Assembly (NCBI GenBank): GCA_902806565.1
Contig: CADCXA010000050.1
Span: 682,001-746,000, forward strand
Origin: Hypoxylon rubiginosum
Taxonomy: Eukaryota > Ascomycota > Sordariomycetes > Xylariales > Hypoxylaceae
DNA length: 64,000 nt
Reading direction: 5' to 3'
Position numbers and translations under genes: made by a program. Shown one piece after another: positions 34,476 to 46,972 of this stretch (position 1 is its first letter; the number at the start of each line of letters is the position of its first letter). The notes beneath the pieces are model-generated. The model did not search any database. It worked only from the letters and a program-made list of their open reading frames with translations, and was not told the DNA's origin.

Positions 34476-35930
34476 GCTATGGCGGAAGAGTCGCTTGGTA
34501 CTGCAGGAACAGAATGAAGCACGTATATGTCACTTCACCTGCCTAATTCAGATGTATAGTCGATTAGGGGTCCAAATGGCCCAGGTTTATGTGGTCTTGC
34601 TTGCCATGCGGGTTGGTTCGGCCCTAGAAACACGTGAGAACAGACGACAAAAAGGCAACCCAGACACTTCTTCTACCCCGGAGTGCGTCTAAAGACGAAG
34701 AATGATACCTACTTGACGTGAGGCATTCTTCGCTTCTATGGAAAGTGGCGGGTTGGCGGGGTTTAGTCGTTGTACTTTCGGGTAGCTAGGACATAAGTCG
34801 GATCATGCAGAGTTCATACGAGAGCTTGGCGCTGATGGATTTTATATATGAGGTAGTTGTAGTTTGAGTGCTGCGCCGCCAAGCCAAGTGCCTGGATGTA
34901 ACATCGGAATATGCACATATAGGAATAAGCAACAGTTGAGGTGTATGGTGGGGTAATTAATCTAATCAATCAATTCATATTCGGAAAGTTGCTACATCAT
35001 TAATTGGCACAGCCACTGCGGAATCCTTGCGGGAGACCCTTTGGAGGAAAAAGGGGAGTTTTCAGCTAGCCTAGACTGCTGCCGTGCTGAGGCGCATGCC
35101 ATGATATCACGCGGTGGTAAGCATGCGAATCTATATTCGTAAGATAAAGCCGTCTTATGAACTCTCCTACAGCCCTTCGAGAGTGTCATCCGAGCGGCAC
35201 AGTTTATGGTTCCAATGACGGATGACGGGTGACCTACCGCACCACCAGATATTATCGTGAGAGAGTCGGTAATGAATCTTCATTGGACCTCTGCCATATC
35301 ACCCACCATTTATGTAGGATCTCATCCTTATATGGTAAGGTATTCACCGCTTCAACCCTTACGACCTGTAACGCCCTCGTCGTTAGCTTAGTTGACCCTT
35401 ATGTCCTTTAGAGCCCCTGACTAGCTTGGTAGCCGAGGCTTTCTCCGCCTGAAGTTAGGTAGCTAGGTAGCTACCAAACATGCATGAACAGAGATTTCTA
35501 AGAGGATAGGCATATTTAGAGAGGCAGACAGTAAAAGCCTTCTGTGACTTCAGCCACAAAGGTTCGGGTGAACTTAGAGCGGAGGATCCAAACTTATGAT
35601 ACCTAACGCAGGTGAGCTGTTCTGCCTCGTATACTACTAATGAAAATTGCAACATAATCTAGTCAAAAGTTGCAAATTGCGGCGTAAGCAAAAGCTATCT
35701 TGACATCTAGACTTTTCTCTTACGAAAGGATATGACAATGAATGCCAAGGCCCAGATGTAGGACTTCATATCTCACGTTAGCATGAGGATCACATCTGGG
35801 CGTAACTCTCAGCTTTGCCTACTTACTTAAACAAGGCCATGTAAAGATGTAAAGGCAAGTCTATAAATATTGTGCCATGGCCACCTCATCCAAATAGACT
35901 TCCAGCCTCCAGTAGCCATCACATATCACT
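34476..35930. other. Spacer before the cysteine-rich secreted-protein gene
   Basis: No gene recognised. Short frames are present but none has protein-like composition. A GTAGCTAGGTAGCTACC near-palindrome is at about 35458-35474. Confidence 0.4.
35862..35868 (+). promoter_or_regulatory. Candidate TATA box
   Basis: TATAAAT, 63 bp before the ATG of the cysteine-rich secreted-protein gene, a normal distance for a fungal core promoter. An ATG in strong context (GCCATGG, 35877) lies only 15 bp downstream and is probably outside the transcript. Confidence 0.4.
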
Positions 35931-36472
35931 ATGAAGTCCTTCCAGCTCTTGTTTTCAGCAGCCCTTTTGGCCTCCGCTAGCAGCGCCACGCCCGTTGCTA
36001 ACGAGTCTCCCGATGCCCTCCTAACTCGCGAATCCGCGCAGCTAGAAGAGCGGCAGACAGCCAGCGGCTGCAACTACTTGTAAGTACCACAGTTAAACTC
36101 GTCGAGTTGTGCTATATACATTCCAATCCAGAAGGCTAACCGGAGTTCTCTCTATAATAGTGCCGCACCGAGATGCTGCGTGCCCACGATTTGCCAGTGT
36201 GCCAACGGTAAGCCTGATCTCTTCAGCAAGATAGCAACACCACACGTAGTGCTTTCATGTGGCGTTGGGGCTAATCAAGGACATTTGTCCATTAAGGCGC
36301 GATCTATCAGCTCAACCAGGACAACTTGAACCGTGGTCTCCATGGTTGTGACCCTCCTTGGGGTTATATCGCCGCCAGCAACTCCCAGTTTCCCGGCTAC
36401 TGCTGCCGTGAGGCACAGGATGGAAGTCTTATTGAAGGAATTGGGTTTTCGGAGGAGCCGTTCAGCTTGTGA
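35931..36472 (+). CDS. Small cysteine-rich secreted protein, effector-like
   Basis: Three short exons, 35931-36079, 36161-36207 and 36297-36472, give 123 residues with all phases closing (introns GTAAGT..AATAG and GTAAGC..TTAAG). No single frame is long enough to reveal it. Residues 1-20 (MKSFQLLFSAALLASASSAT) are a signal peptide, followed by an acidic propeptide-like stretch ending in LEERQTASG. The mature part has eight cysteines (SGC, RCC, TICQC, HGC, YCC), enough for four disulfides, and ends in EEPFSL. The two CC pairs recall fungal secreted proteins such as hydrophobins, but the spacing differs and there is no long hydrophobic loop. The family is unknown to me; a role at the cell surface or with a host is an inference from size, secretion and cysteine content. 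Confidence 0.75.
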
Positions 36473-37529
36473 AACCGTTTAAGTTGTGAGGGGCATCCCC
36501 TTTTAAGGCAAACCGCGCCCCCTAAGAGTGTTACGATGCAAGGTTATAGAGGTATTAGTTATTACAACACATTTGGAGCTGCTCTTGCGCTTTTACCCGC
36601 TATTGCCATAACTAGGTGTTATTTTAGCTTTTAATTATTAAACCTTTGCGCATATATCCTATATTTGCGTCCATTATAAACTCTCTAAACCGATTATCCA
36701 CATTTATTAATGTGTGTTATTGTCGTTAAGGAGAATAATTGTGACGCTGTTTAATAGCTTTAAGAACCCGGTTATTCAACCTTCTTGACGTGGTGATTAG
36801 GGCGTGTGCTATCTAAAGAGGTATGTCTAACTTACGAAGCTTTATAGAGCTCTAGGGGATGCAATTCTGATTGGCGTGAGCAACGATCTAAGCTTTGTCA
36901 AACAAAATGCGTCAATCTTATTCAATTGATAAGAGAAGTTAAGATGTGTTGGGCGAGAAGAGAGTAGAATCGTATATAATAGGAGCTCAGGGCTCTTCGC
37001 TCCGAATATACCTGGATCTTGCTTCGCAATGTATTGACAGACAAATAGTGAGGCTTTTATGGCCTATCTATGGAATTTTTACTTGTTTGGGGGTTTGACG
37101 GGAAGATTGACGGAAGCTGTTAAAGCTTTGGTGTGCTACCTTAAGACCCCGAAGCTAAGCAAGAGCACTGTGATGAGAGTGAAGATAGGTATTTATTTTG
37201 ACGCTTAATCATCCGTGGGCACTGAGAGAGGTGATGTAAAATCCCAGTTCTAGGCCTCCATTTCCAGACGTTCTCATACATCGTCTATATACCCGTATAC
37301 CGAAAGCCGCTTGTGTGGTATCAGAGATAAATATTCCGTAGTTTCAATACATTTCCCATTTCATCCTACCCCTAGTTGGTAAACGCCGCAAATCCATGCA
37401 GAAAATAACAGCAACTGCTTTTTAAAGGACTCTCTAACCCAGCCTTTATTCGGTTTGATTACTTGCCTAATTGACGGCAGCTGGAAGGAATTGTCAGGCA
37501 GTTTGCGACTCAGGTAGTGCCATGCTTGA
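36473..37529. other. AT-rich spacer
   Basis: No gene seen. The part from about 36590 to 36790 is notably AT-rich and stop-dense in all frames and might be an old mutated transposon, but no terminal repeats or protein remnants are visible. Confidence 0.35.
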
Positions 37530-39992
37530 TCATTGCCATTGTGGAAAACCAGTTGTCATCATGTCCGGGCCTGTTGTCGGCCCAAAGACAGAATCGATAC
37601 TGGTGAAGTCAATCAGGACATTCTGCATCTGTGGTAACAAATTAGCCTTTGATACCAATTATGATATGCAATACTAACTGAGCTATCGTATTCCCAGTCA
37701 CCATCCATCGCTATCACAGGATCAAAGTTGAACTGTGTGTCGTTCGCGATGGTATTCTCGTCAGGCCTCGGTCCAGCCTGCAGCCTGAGCAATTCGAAGC
37801 CTTCGCGCACGGATTCCATACCAGCTCTAACAATACCATCTGTGAGTTCCTCTCCCTTTAGCCCTTTCATCAACCCTTCGATCTGAGCTAGCAATGCCGT
37901 TTCGATTAAGAAACCTTTGACATTCGTTTCCCCAGCTCGAATTCGTCGGTGTAGCCAGGAGACGGAGTCACGGAATATATTAAGTAGATCAGCTCGGGGC
38001 GTAGGTAGGCCGAGACCATCGTCTTCTTGTAGTTGGTTCTGTAGCTCAAAGCCAATAGCCATTGCTGCCTGGGAGAGGATAGATCGGGAAAAGCCTGACC
38101 CGCAAGTGGCAAAGCGTGCCAGGTCGTCCAGACCGACGGATGTCGTCCCTAGATCATTTACTAAAGATTGTACAGATCGAGGACTTGAGGCAGCCAACGG
38201 AAAAACGGTAGAGTAGAGCTTTACCGACGTTTCAACAACCGTCTTCCTCGAAAAGGCATAAGTAGGCTCATTCATAGCAGGGCGGAAATATGGTAGGTGC
38301 AGAGCCATAAAGTATCGGCGGACGAGAAAGTCTCCCTGTCGCCGTTGAAATGCCGTCGGTTGTCGCTCGGAGGATGTATATCGCTGGAGGGTTTGCGAGA
38401 GTGACTTGTATACGGCACTAAGATGGCTGTGGAGTCGAATGATATCGTCGTATGTGTGTTGAATACTAATTTCGTTGAGCGTCCGCGCGATAGCCAGGCG
38501 CGCCGCAAAGCTCGTACGGAGAGCTAAGGCCATAGACATGTCGGTAAATTTATCTGGTGGGCTAGCCGTGATAGGAACCTCGTCGTCGGTCAATTGGTCG
38601 TCGTCACAATTGGCTGGAGCACAAGCATCAAAATCTTGAAGAGAAATAAGAGGCGGACCTCCGGAATCGATACTGGTTTGTAACGCGATTTCAAGAATCG
38701 TATTCCACAGCCGACGGCGCATTTCCGAACGAAGCTGGGTCATCTTTGGTAGTTTCTTTGGGTCTCTGTGAAGACCTATGAAGATGGCCGTACGCATCAA
38801 TTGTCCTACGGACGTCCAGACCAAGTCGTGACCGACAGCTACAGCCTCCTGTGCGATACATAGAAGTAGCATAACCTGCAAGCCGGAGAGCGTCAACCTC
38901 GACTTTGGGTCTGGGGAGATGAGCCAACACTGTGCCTCGTAAACCCATTGGGTAGCCGACTTGCGCATAGAAAAATATTCATCGTAAATGGTGCTTCCAA
39001 TCGCCATGACCAGCTGGAGTTGGATAAGAAAGGATACATCGACTGAGTCAGGCGACAACCAGAAATTCTCGTAATCCTTTTTGAATGATGGCACGTGTAT
39101 TATTCGAAACACAGATTCTGACGTCCGGAAGTAGGCGTTTATAAGGTTATCCGTGATCTCTCGGGGTGGTATGTTGACGCCAAACTTGAAGTTCAGCTCC
39201 GGCCATCGCTGCGCCTTGACGGTCCGAGCTAGTACTTTACATCTATTTACGAGTGCCATTGGCTCCGACTTCTTCTCTCGGTGCTGTTGCTCAAATATTT
39301 GTAAGATGGATTGGAACTAATTAAGGGTGAGTAATATGTACAAGAAAGTTTGACAAGGGCATCAGAAAGATACGAGAACACCATACGTTTTCAACTTGGT
39401 TCATCCAGTGACTCTGGCCCAAATATCTCGTCTTGGACATAACACTTTTGCTCATAGCATGTAAGTTGCCCGACAAATAGCTTGGGTAAGTAGTGATCGG
39501 CTCTGGGCCACTTGCTGAGGCTCGCGTAGCAATACTAGGTCCTGAGTGGTGTCCGGTAGATTCCTCTAAGCGGCGCTCGAGTTCTCTGATCCGTTCTAGC
39601 AGGGACCCCACATCAAAAGATGGCCCGTGATTCTGGGAGGAGGTGGAATCGACAGGTGTTGAGCCGGTAAGAGAAATGGTCGAGTGGTCCTCATGAGACC
39701 CATCGCCATGATGATGATGCACATGTGTTGTCCTATTCTCCACAGGGGATCTAGGCGGCTCGGTGTGACTAATGTGTGTTTGAATAAGGCCGGCCGTAGT
39801 AGACGATACGTCCGATTGTCGCGGAAGCGAAGGACTTTGGGGCTCAAATATGCAGGTCTTATGCTTAGACCTGACACAGGCACCACAAGGGAGATTGCGG
39901 TCGCAACGTATCTTGGACTTCCTACAGCTGACACATGAGAGAGCCGGCCGACGGCGACGGCGGTCTGACTTCATGTTTTGCAATTCGTCCAT
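37530..39992 (-). CDS. Zn2Cys6 transcription factor with fungal-specific regulatory domain
   Basis: Nuclear regulator, target genes unknown. Three exons, 39992-39387, 39316-37679 and 37628-37530, make 780 residues in phase. The Zn2Cys6 cluster is at residues 20-47 (CVSCRKSKIRC then CGAC and C47; spacing C-x2-C-x6-C-x5-C-x2-C-x7-C), after an Arg-rich stretch. A Ser/His-rich linker precedes a short coiled coil (SLLERIRELERRLEES) suited to dimerisation. The fungal_trans domain occupies roughly 230-520, with AYFRTSESVFRIIHVPSF, the helix SGLQVMLLLCIAQEA and RTAIFIGLHRDP. The last exon (GPTTGPDMMTTGFPQWQ) is a typical acidic-aromatic C-terminus and is reached only by splicing the GTTAGT..CCACAG intron; unspliced, the protein ends about 17 residues later in unrelated sequence. 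The gene stands alone, so context does not suggest a target. Confidence 0.88.
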
Positions 39993-41781
39993 GGCGACTT
40001 TGAAACAACGTGAAGTTGGTTGATGAGGAAAATCATAAGCTAAGACTGCGACGCTCCATCTAATCTAATCAATCTGATCACTCCTGATCACTCGGCTCGG
40101 GCTTGGTCTAATCCCCGAATGACTAACACTAAATGTACCACTTTCCGATAACCCCCTTTGATAAATAATATGTGGATTCACTACATGCTACCTCATGCTA
40201 GGTAGGTAGATTCATATTGGGGGATTACACCGAGTCTTGGCAAAGATTTCCCGAGTTTCAATGTCGCGGAAGAGCCTCGAAAGAATCCTCGATACTTACA
40301 TATGTCTAGTATCTATGCGTGTTGCAGTGAAAAGTGAATCTGTTACCATAACATATGTGGAAGAATTATTCAGCTATTCTAGAGAAGTTTCTATTGTTTC
40401 ACATTATAGTATAGCAATTCTAACTGCTTCTCTACCTGTATGCTTCATATACTCGACTTGACAAGTTAGATGACCTTAATTAACTTGGAGATGCAATGAT
40501 GATAGCACCAACTAAAAGCTCAAGCCACAGTTTGGCAACTAGGTAAATAATGATAATGTTTATTAAGTGCATTAGAATATCCGGGCCATCACATGTGGTG
40601 GTGGTGTCCTCATATGAACTCTTCAAAGGTGCCTCAATTAGACTCGTGTTTTCTAGACCAGAGCATGATCTTGGGCATTTTTGCTTCTAGACTATGAGGT
40701 ACCTGATTGTTTTAATCTGGGGTCATGGCGATATTATATTTGTTACCTAGGTAGCTTCACCAGACGTGACATAGGTATAACTGCTAGCGTTATCTAAGGA
40801 AACTGGCAAATAAAATGTGCTAGGTATAATTTGGTCTTTAAGTTGAAGGCTGACAACTTGGTTACGGAGCTATTCTCTCTTTCCAACACCTACTAATCAT
40901 ACTCGAACGCTAACATCTGTTCATGCGTTGTCTAGATACTCTCAAGAATTGTAGTGACAATCATTTCACATGCTAGACGAACATCTTGAACTTTAAGGAG
41001 GCAGATATCATATTTGAACACGCAGTACAAGAGAATATAATCGTTTCAAGGACTTGGAAAGTGACACGGGCAAGAAACGCCGGCTGCTATAGCTATTCAA
41101 TTGCGGCATGCAGTATAGAAATGGTCTATCACCATGATTGAATATTTTATAAATTCTTACTATACAGCTCTGAGCGGTGTGGAAGATACCTAAATCACGT
41201 AAATAGTGGCAAATGAAAGACCTAGTAAAGGAGAGACGGATTAAAAAAAGAAAAGCATGAACCTAGGTGCTTCATTATGGAGGACAGTGTCCAGGACATG
41301 AGGGGAGGATACTCTATATTATATAGTGCATAGCGTGTAGAAACTCAGATTCCAAGTAATTAATGGGATCAAATCCGTATCAAGCTTATCTCCCTAAGGT
41401 ACCTAATACGTACCTCATTGGTAGGGACTTACCTCTAGGTAGAATTCTGAATTCTGACATGTTACTGTGGTAGACACTGTGGAGTTTAAAAGCACAAACT
41501 GGCTGTGAATTTTTAAACAACAATGTGAACTTGAACATCAACACAACATTACTAGTCTATGAGAAAACATAACAGAACACACTGCAATCATATAAAAACC
41601 GCAGTTTCTCATATTTAACCTTACCCCGACCTTAGCATTTCTCTTTTCAATAATTATATCTTAGTTTTGAGTGCCTTTTACTTGGATATTCCTGCGCCAT
41701 CTCCATCCTCTTTTCACACACCCGTTCTCTGGATTCCCCGCATTTATTCACAACAACCGCACTGCCAGACTGCAAGACAGA
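39993..41781. other. AT-rich spacer between divergent genes
   Basis: Separates the starts of the Zn2Cys6 regulator and the SANT-like gene. No coding sequence recognised. It contains TACCTAGGTA at 40744-40753 and several related half-sites at 41397-41440 (GGTACCTAATACGTACC, CTCTAGGTAG). Confidence 0.4.
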
Positions 41782-42343
41782 ATGCCTCCCAAAGCTGTGA
41801 ACACGAACTTCACCAATCGTGACATGGAAATCCTCGCCTTAGCATGGCAGTGTTTCGAAGACATGCCGAAGGTAAGTTTGAAAGTATACGAGTTCCAGAT
41901 CTCGCTGGCCCCTTTCTCTGGTCGAGGTTCTACTCTATTCCGTTCCCTGCCATTCCCTTTCTTATGACTTTCTTATGACTTACACTAATCGCGTTTCTCA
42001 GATTAACTGGGATAAGCTCGCTGGACTGGCCTCTTTAAAAAACGGGAAATCAGCACGCGATTCTTTCCTGCACATTAGGAAGAAGCTCCTTGCCACTGCG
42101 AATGGAGACGCCGGCGAAGAAGTCTACGGCAACCAAGCCGCTAATGGTCAGCCCAAGCGCAAGCCCGGCGGCCAGTTGACTCCTAGCCCGAAGAAGATCA
42201 AGGCTGGACCTCGGCCTGCTCTTAGCATTGAGGACGATGATGAAGATATAAAGCCCAAGCGCAGAGGCGCGGCTAAGCGTTTGGTGAAGGTGGAGAAAAT
42301 GGAACCGGATGATAAAGATGAGATCCTCTATGATGAAGTTTAA
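41782..42343 (+). CDS. Small SANT/Myb-like nuclear protein
   Basis: Two exons, 41782-41871 and 42002-42343, with a 130-bp intron (GTAAGT..CTCAG), give 143 residues. The N-terminal half (FTNRDMEILALAWQCFEDMP then INWDKLAGLA and SFLHIRKKLL) is the compact helical Myb/SANT-like domain seen in many small fungal proteins; such domains bind DNA or histone tails. The C-terminal half is charged and disordered, with basic clusters (KRKP, SPKKIK, KPKRR) fitting nuclear import and VKVE fitting a sumoylation consensus. The ATG at 41782 (AGAATGCC) starts the conserved MPPK sequence. Precise function unknown. Confidence 0.75.
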
Positions 42344-43486
42344 TGGCTTTGTTTATCTCTCCTTTGTTCTTACTGCTCTTGCCGTTCCTCTGAGACGGTC
42401 CGCCTACTATTAGGTATAGCAGCCTTTAGTTTAGCTAAGGATGTTATCTAGGTACGAACAATGGTCGGAGGTTGTTATGGATAGTCATTTTCTAGTTGTT
42501 ACGAATGATGGTTATGATTAAGTAGATATCTACGAAGGTATCAAGGTAGTTTCGCAGTTTCGCAGTTTCGCAGTTTCACTTGGATAGGCTTTGATGTTAT
42601 TGGCATCGCAGACAATGGCTTCTCTAAAACCATTTCGCAATTACAGACATGAATACTCAAGTCATCTCAAACTTTATACCGCACATTTCGTCACAGAATG
42701 CATACCTAAATGACCTGTGATAGCTGTTATATGGTATAGGTATGGTAAGTCACACTAATAAACTGTTTCAGGTGCTATGTGGTACCTGAAAGCTTGCATC
42801 TTCAGACGCTGTTAGCGGGGTACGGGCGGGTATGGCGGGTACCTACCTAGGCTTAAAGCTTACATGAACATCCTCCTCTTCCGTCATCAAGCAGAAATGT
42901 TGTTTATTTACTGTGATTCCTTCAGATCCTTTAAGACTTATTAGTTTATATCAACTTATTTAGGTATCTGGTGATATAAAGGTGCTGCTTCAGTGAATTT
43001 TCTTCCCCGCCGTACCCACTTTGTTCCATGGACCCTACAGCCCCCCTACAGACCCTACAGGCCCTACGCCTGGGCAGCCTGGGCTAGCCGTTGCCATAGG
43101 GCCCATAGTATATTATTCATCTCTGTTGACCAATTAAAAACTTGGTAATTCTGCCCTACTTCATCTTGCATATCCGTCTGTATCCCGTCTCCAGTTTCAT
43201 GCATGGCGTAGAATCTCCAGTTGCATTTCTATTCTAGTCCTGTATCTGCCGGTTTATACAACCTGCTTCATCCGCCTTGTAATACCCTTAATCCTTTCTG
43301 ACGATAACCTCCACTTGTTTATTTAGGCACACCGCGGGGGTATGAGGGACTTGCGAATGGAAGCTGAGCTTTCTCTCGCCTCATACTCTTCCCAGCTTCT
43401 CGGCTGACCCTTCAAGAATCGGTTGCCGATTATCGGCTTCTCTTGCTCTTGCTTAACTTTGTCTTCCTCTTGTAGGAGCAACTAAT
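42344..43486. other. Spacer with small tandem repeats
   Basis: No gene seen. An 8-bp tandem repeat lies at 42549-42577, repeats of CCCTACAG occur near 43027-43065, and the 5' leader of the SulP gene is pyrimidine-rich. Confidence 0.4.
42549..42577. repeat. Tandem 8-bp repeat (GTTTCGCA)n
   Basis: Three and a half perfect copies downstream of the SANT-like gene. Simple repeat without coding content. Confidence 0.85.
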
Positions 43487-45957
43487 ATGTCGTCACCACG
43501 ACCCCCTTCAATCAACGCTGGCTCTCGGCCTCACGATCATGCCCCGTTAACCCCAAGCGGCCTTCGCCAGAGCCGTACCGTCTCATCCTCCTCCACCAGC
43601 GATGACACGACAGGAGATGCTGCCGGACCTAGCACGCGACATGACCACTCGAATGACGAGACGAACGAGACTACCTCCCTCCTCCACCACGAACGCGTAC
43701 ACGAAGGCCCTTGCGATCATGGCACATTTTCTCCTCGCGTGTCCAGTCCTCCGCCCAGTGCCGCCAATCCCGATCCCGAGACAGGGTCGACAGCCGACTC
43801 GGAAAGCTCTGTACCAGCTAGCGAGACACAGCTTAAGAACTGGAGGAGAGCCTTTTCAAGCAGGGTGAAGAGCAAAAAGATGACGGATTCGAGCAACCTA
43901 GCACACCAACACGGCGTCAAGGATTCGTGGAAGATGTATCTGTCCTACTACATACCGTTCTTGATATGGATTAAGCAATACAGGTGGTCGTGGCTAAAGG
44001 GCGACTTCACGGCGGCTGTTACCATCGCGTCTATGTACCTTCCGATGGCGCTCTCCTACGCAGATAACCTAGCACATGTTCCCCCGATCAACGGCTTGTA
44101 TGCCTTCGCGATCAACCCCTTCATATATGCGCTGCTGGGAAGCTGTCCGCTGATGGTGGTTGGCCCCGAGGCAGCCGGCTCTCTGCTTATCGGATCGATT
44201 GTCAAGAATAGCATTGACCTCGGACGTGGCGAAGATGACAATGCCGTCTTGCAAGCGAAAGTGGCTGGCGTAGCCGTCGGAATAGCTGGCGCAACCGTCT
44301 TCCTGATGGGCATCTTTCGGCTGGGTTTTCTTGACAGCGTCTTGAGCCGACCTTTCCTGCGCGGCTTCATCTCCGCTATTGGCGTGGTCATCTTCATCGA
44401 CCAGTTGATACCTGTCTTAGGATTGCACCACGCAGCAACATCCGCTCCGGGCGTTACACATGGCAGCACCGTGGAGAAGCTCGAATTCGTGGTGACGCAC
44501 TTCGGCGATAGACACGAACTTACTGCTTGGATCGGTGTCGGGGGATTTTTTGTCATTATGGTGCTTCGGTAAGTTTGGCTCCAGCGATGCTCTGAAACAC
44601 AGCTCATAATCGTTCCCAGAGAAATCAAGCGTCGATTGCAACCCCGATACCCAGCAGTCGCATATTTTCCTGACCGACTTATTGTCGTCGTGCTCTCTGC
44701 CGTCTTTGCATGGTCTTTTGACTGGGAGAAACAGGGTGTAGAGGTACTGGGCAAGGTCGAAGCAGCATCCGGTCATATTTTCGCTTTCCGCAACCCCTTC
44801 CAGTTGTCACATATGACCCATATTCGGGATGCCATGGGTACGTCTTTCTTAATTGGCATGCTGGGCTTCTTCGAATCTTCGGTTGCCGCCAAGAGTCTGG
44901 GAGGTGAGGAAATTGTTGAAGGGATGCAACTAAGTCCGAATCGGGAGCTTGTGGCTCTCGGAGCAGCTAACCTATGCGGTGCTTGCTTCATGGCCATCCC
45001 GGCCTTTGGTGGCTACGGTAGAAGCAAAGTCAACAAGAGCACCGGCGGGAAGAGTCCCATGAGCTCCATTATGCTCAGTGTAATCACCGTCATTTGCATC
45101 CTCTTCCTCCTACCGTGGTTCTATTACATTCCGGTAAGTTTACCCAGCAATTACTTACGCATGTTACTAGCTTAAGTACCTACTAGGGTCGCTATTTCGG
45201 ACGAAGGACGCTGACAGTAAAGTAGAAACCTGTTCTATCTGCCCTTATCATGGCAGTTGCTTGGTCCCTAATCGAAGAGGCGCCACATGACATATCCTTT
45301 TTCCTACGAATCAAGGGGTGGACTGAGCTTTCTCTTATGGCCATCATTTTAGCCGTTACCATTTTCTTCTCCCTCAATCTGGGCATTGCTATTGGCATAG
45401 GGTTATCGCTCCTGCAAGTCATCCGTCACTCAACTCGCCCTCGCATCCAAATTCTAGGGAGAATCCCCAATAGCGACCGCTTCGATAACGCTGAAGAACA
45501 CCCGGAAGACCTCGAGTTTGTAGAAGGCTGCCTAATTGTGAAAATACCTGAGCCTCTCACCTTCGCAAACACGGGCGAACTGAAGAATAGACTGCGACGG
45601 CTTGAGTTGTACGGCACGGGTAATGCCCACCCTGCCTTGCCTCGTCTGCGATCGCAGGCAAGCAACAGAAATATCATCTTCGATATTCATGGCGTAACAT
45701 CTATGGACGGATCCGGGACACAGGTGCTCGTAGAAATCGTAAAGAGCTACCGCGACAGAGGCGTCAGAGTCTTCTTTAGCCGCCCGGTCAGCAGGCAAAA
45801 TAAAGTGTGGGAGTTGATGGAGCGGAGTGGCATCGTCGAGCTCGTCGGGGGGAAGAACCGCTTCGTCGACGACGTCAAGGACGCCTTACGCATGACGGAG
45901 GTGGAGGACTTCGAAGGCACCGGGGCTTGCGCCGTAGCTAGCGACGAGGTGTCGTGA
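43487..45957 (+). CDS. SulP/SLC26-type anion transporter with STAS domain
   Basis: Membrane transporter of the sulfate permease family, closest in layout to the yeast YPR003C group rather than the SUL1/SUL2 uptake permeases; substrate unproven. Three exons, 43487-44568, 44620-45133 and 45226-45957, make 775 residues in phase. The N-terminal 150 residues are hydrophilic and Ser/His-rich. The transport domain begins at WLKGDFTAAVTIASMYLPMA, with PPINGLYAFAINPFIYALLG and VVGPEAAGSLLIGSIV, and continues through GFFESSVAAKSLGGEEIV and GGYGRSKVNKSTGG to about residue 610. The C-terminal STAS domain (LIVKIPEPLTFANTGELK, NIIFDIHGVTSMDGSGTQVL, VRVFFSRPV) is complete and lies in the cytosol. The gene is convergent with the SGNH-like gene 316 bp away. 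Confidence 0.9.
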
Positions 45958-46273
45958 GCGAAAGGGCGTTAGCTCGCTAACGATGTAACAGAAAAGTTGA
46001 CACGATCCACGACACGCAACTGGCCGCTGTCCCCCAGTGCTGTCTTCATTTGCTTGCACACGGATTTTAGATTGGAAAAGCGTTTCTTCATACATGCATA
46101 CATACAGCATAGCACGCGGCGTCAAGAGGCAAAAGTTGATAGAGACAGTGTAGCTAATTCTAGAATACTGTTCGGATTTCTATCTGCATCGTGAGGAGCA
46201 GTGCAGAGAAACATTGAGCTAACTCTATTGTATTTGCCAGTTAAGCAGAACTCTAACGCAAGGAGTCAAGGCC
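45958..46273. other. Convergent 3' spacer
   Basis: Between the stop codons of the SulP and SGNH-like genes. No gene seen. Confidence 0.4.
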
Positions 46274-46972
46274 CTAACCCCAGAAAGCCATGGCCTGCTT
46301 GCCCAGCGACTGCTGCCCGGCCGTATTAGCATGGCAGCCATCCTGCACCTCGTTTGTGTGCAGCATGAACGACCCGGGGTAGATGACGCCCTGGGTCGCG
46401 TCCGCGCCGGCCTGCTTCGCCAGGCTGTCCGTCAGCTCGGCGCCGCCCTGGCCGGCCAGGAAGCAGGACTGGCCCGGGTCGTACTGGGGCTGGCCGGTGA
46501 TGTAGATGGTGGCGTTGGCCGCCGCGTGCTGGCGGGCGTTGGCGACGAGCTGCTTGACCTCGGCGTAGGTCGCGCCGGGGTTCGCGAAGATGCAGATCTG
46601 CACCCACACCGTGTCGGGCTTGCCGTACTGCGCCGCCTGCTGGTCAAACTTCTGCCAGGCGGCCGAGTTGGTGCTGGTCCACGACTACATACTCACGAGT
46701 AAGCAAGCCGAAGACCGTCTGCATTAGGTGGATATCGTGTGAGGGTTCGGATGACGACTTACCTGGACTACGAGTGCGCCCGTGCCGTACGGCCCCCACA
46801 TGCGCTTGCCGCCGACGGCGACGTAGCCCTGGGCCACGTTCTCGCCCATGGAGCAACCGATGAAGCCCATCGAGTGGTCAGCTGATTGCCTCTCTAAAAC
46901 TCCAGTAGGCTTAGCCCATGCTGCAGCGAAGGCGGTGGCAGCCGTGAGAACGTGAAAAACGTTGGAAAGCAT
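46274..46972 (-). CDS. Secreted SGNH-like hydrolase family protein
   Basis: Two exons, 46972-46763 and 46684-46274, with a 78-bp intron (GTAAGT..ATGTAG), give 206 residues. MLSNVFHVLTAATAFAAAWA is a signal peptide. The mature protein has FIGCSMGENVAQGYVAVGG near the start (Ser41 in GCS, a possible block-I nucleophile), VWVQICIFANPGATY in the middle and DGCHANTAGQQSLG at the end, where Asp and His would complete a Ser-Asp-His arrangement. This is the layout of SGNH/GDSL esterases, but the GDS motif itself is altered, so the assignment rests on layout alone. Four or so cysteines may form disulfides. Coding sequence is GC-rich relative to the flanks. Likely extracellular; substrate unknown. Confidence 0.7.

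Noticed and set aside
12360..40000. Secondary-metabolite gene cluster (oxygenase, MFS carrier and Zn2Cys6 regulator in one window)
   Set aside because: There is no polyketide, peptide or terpene synthase, and the three genes are far apart with unrelated genes between them.
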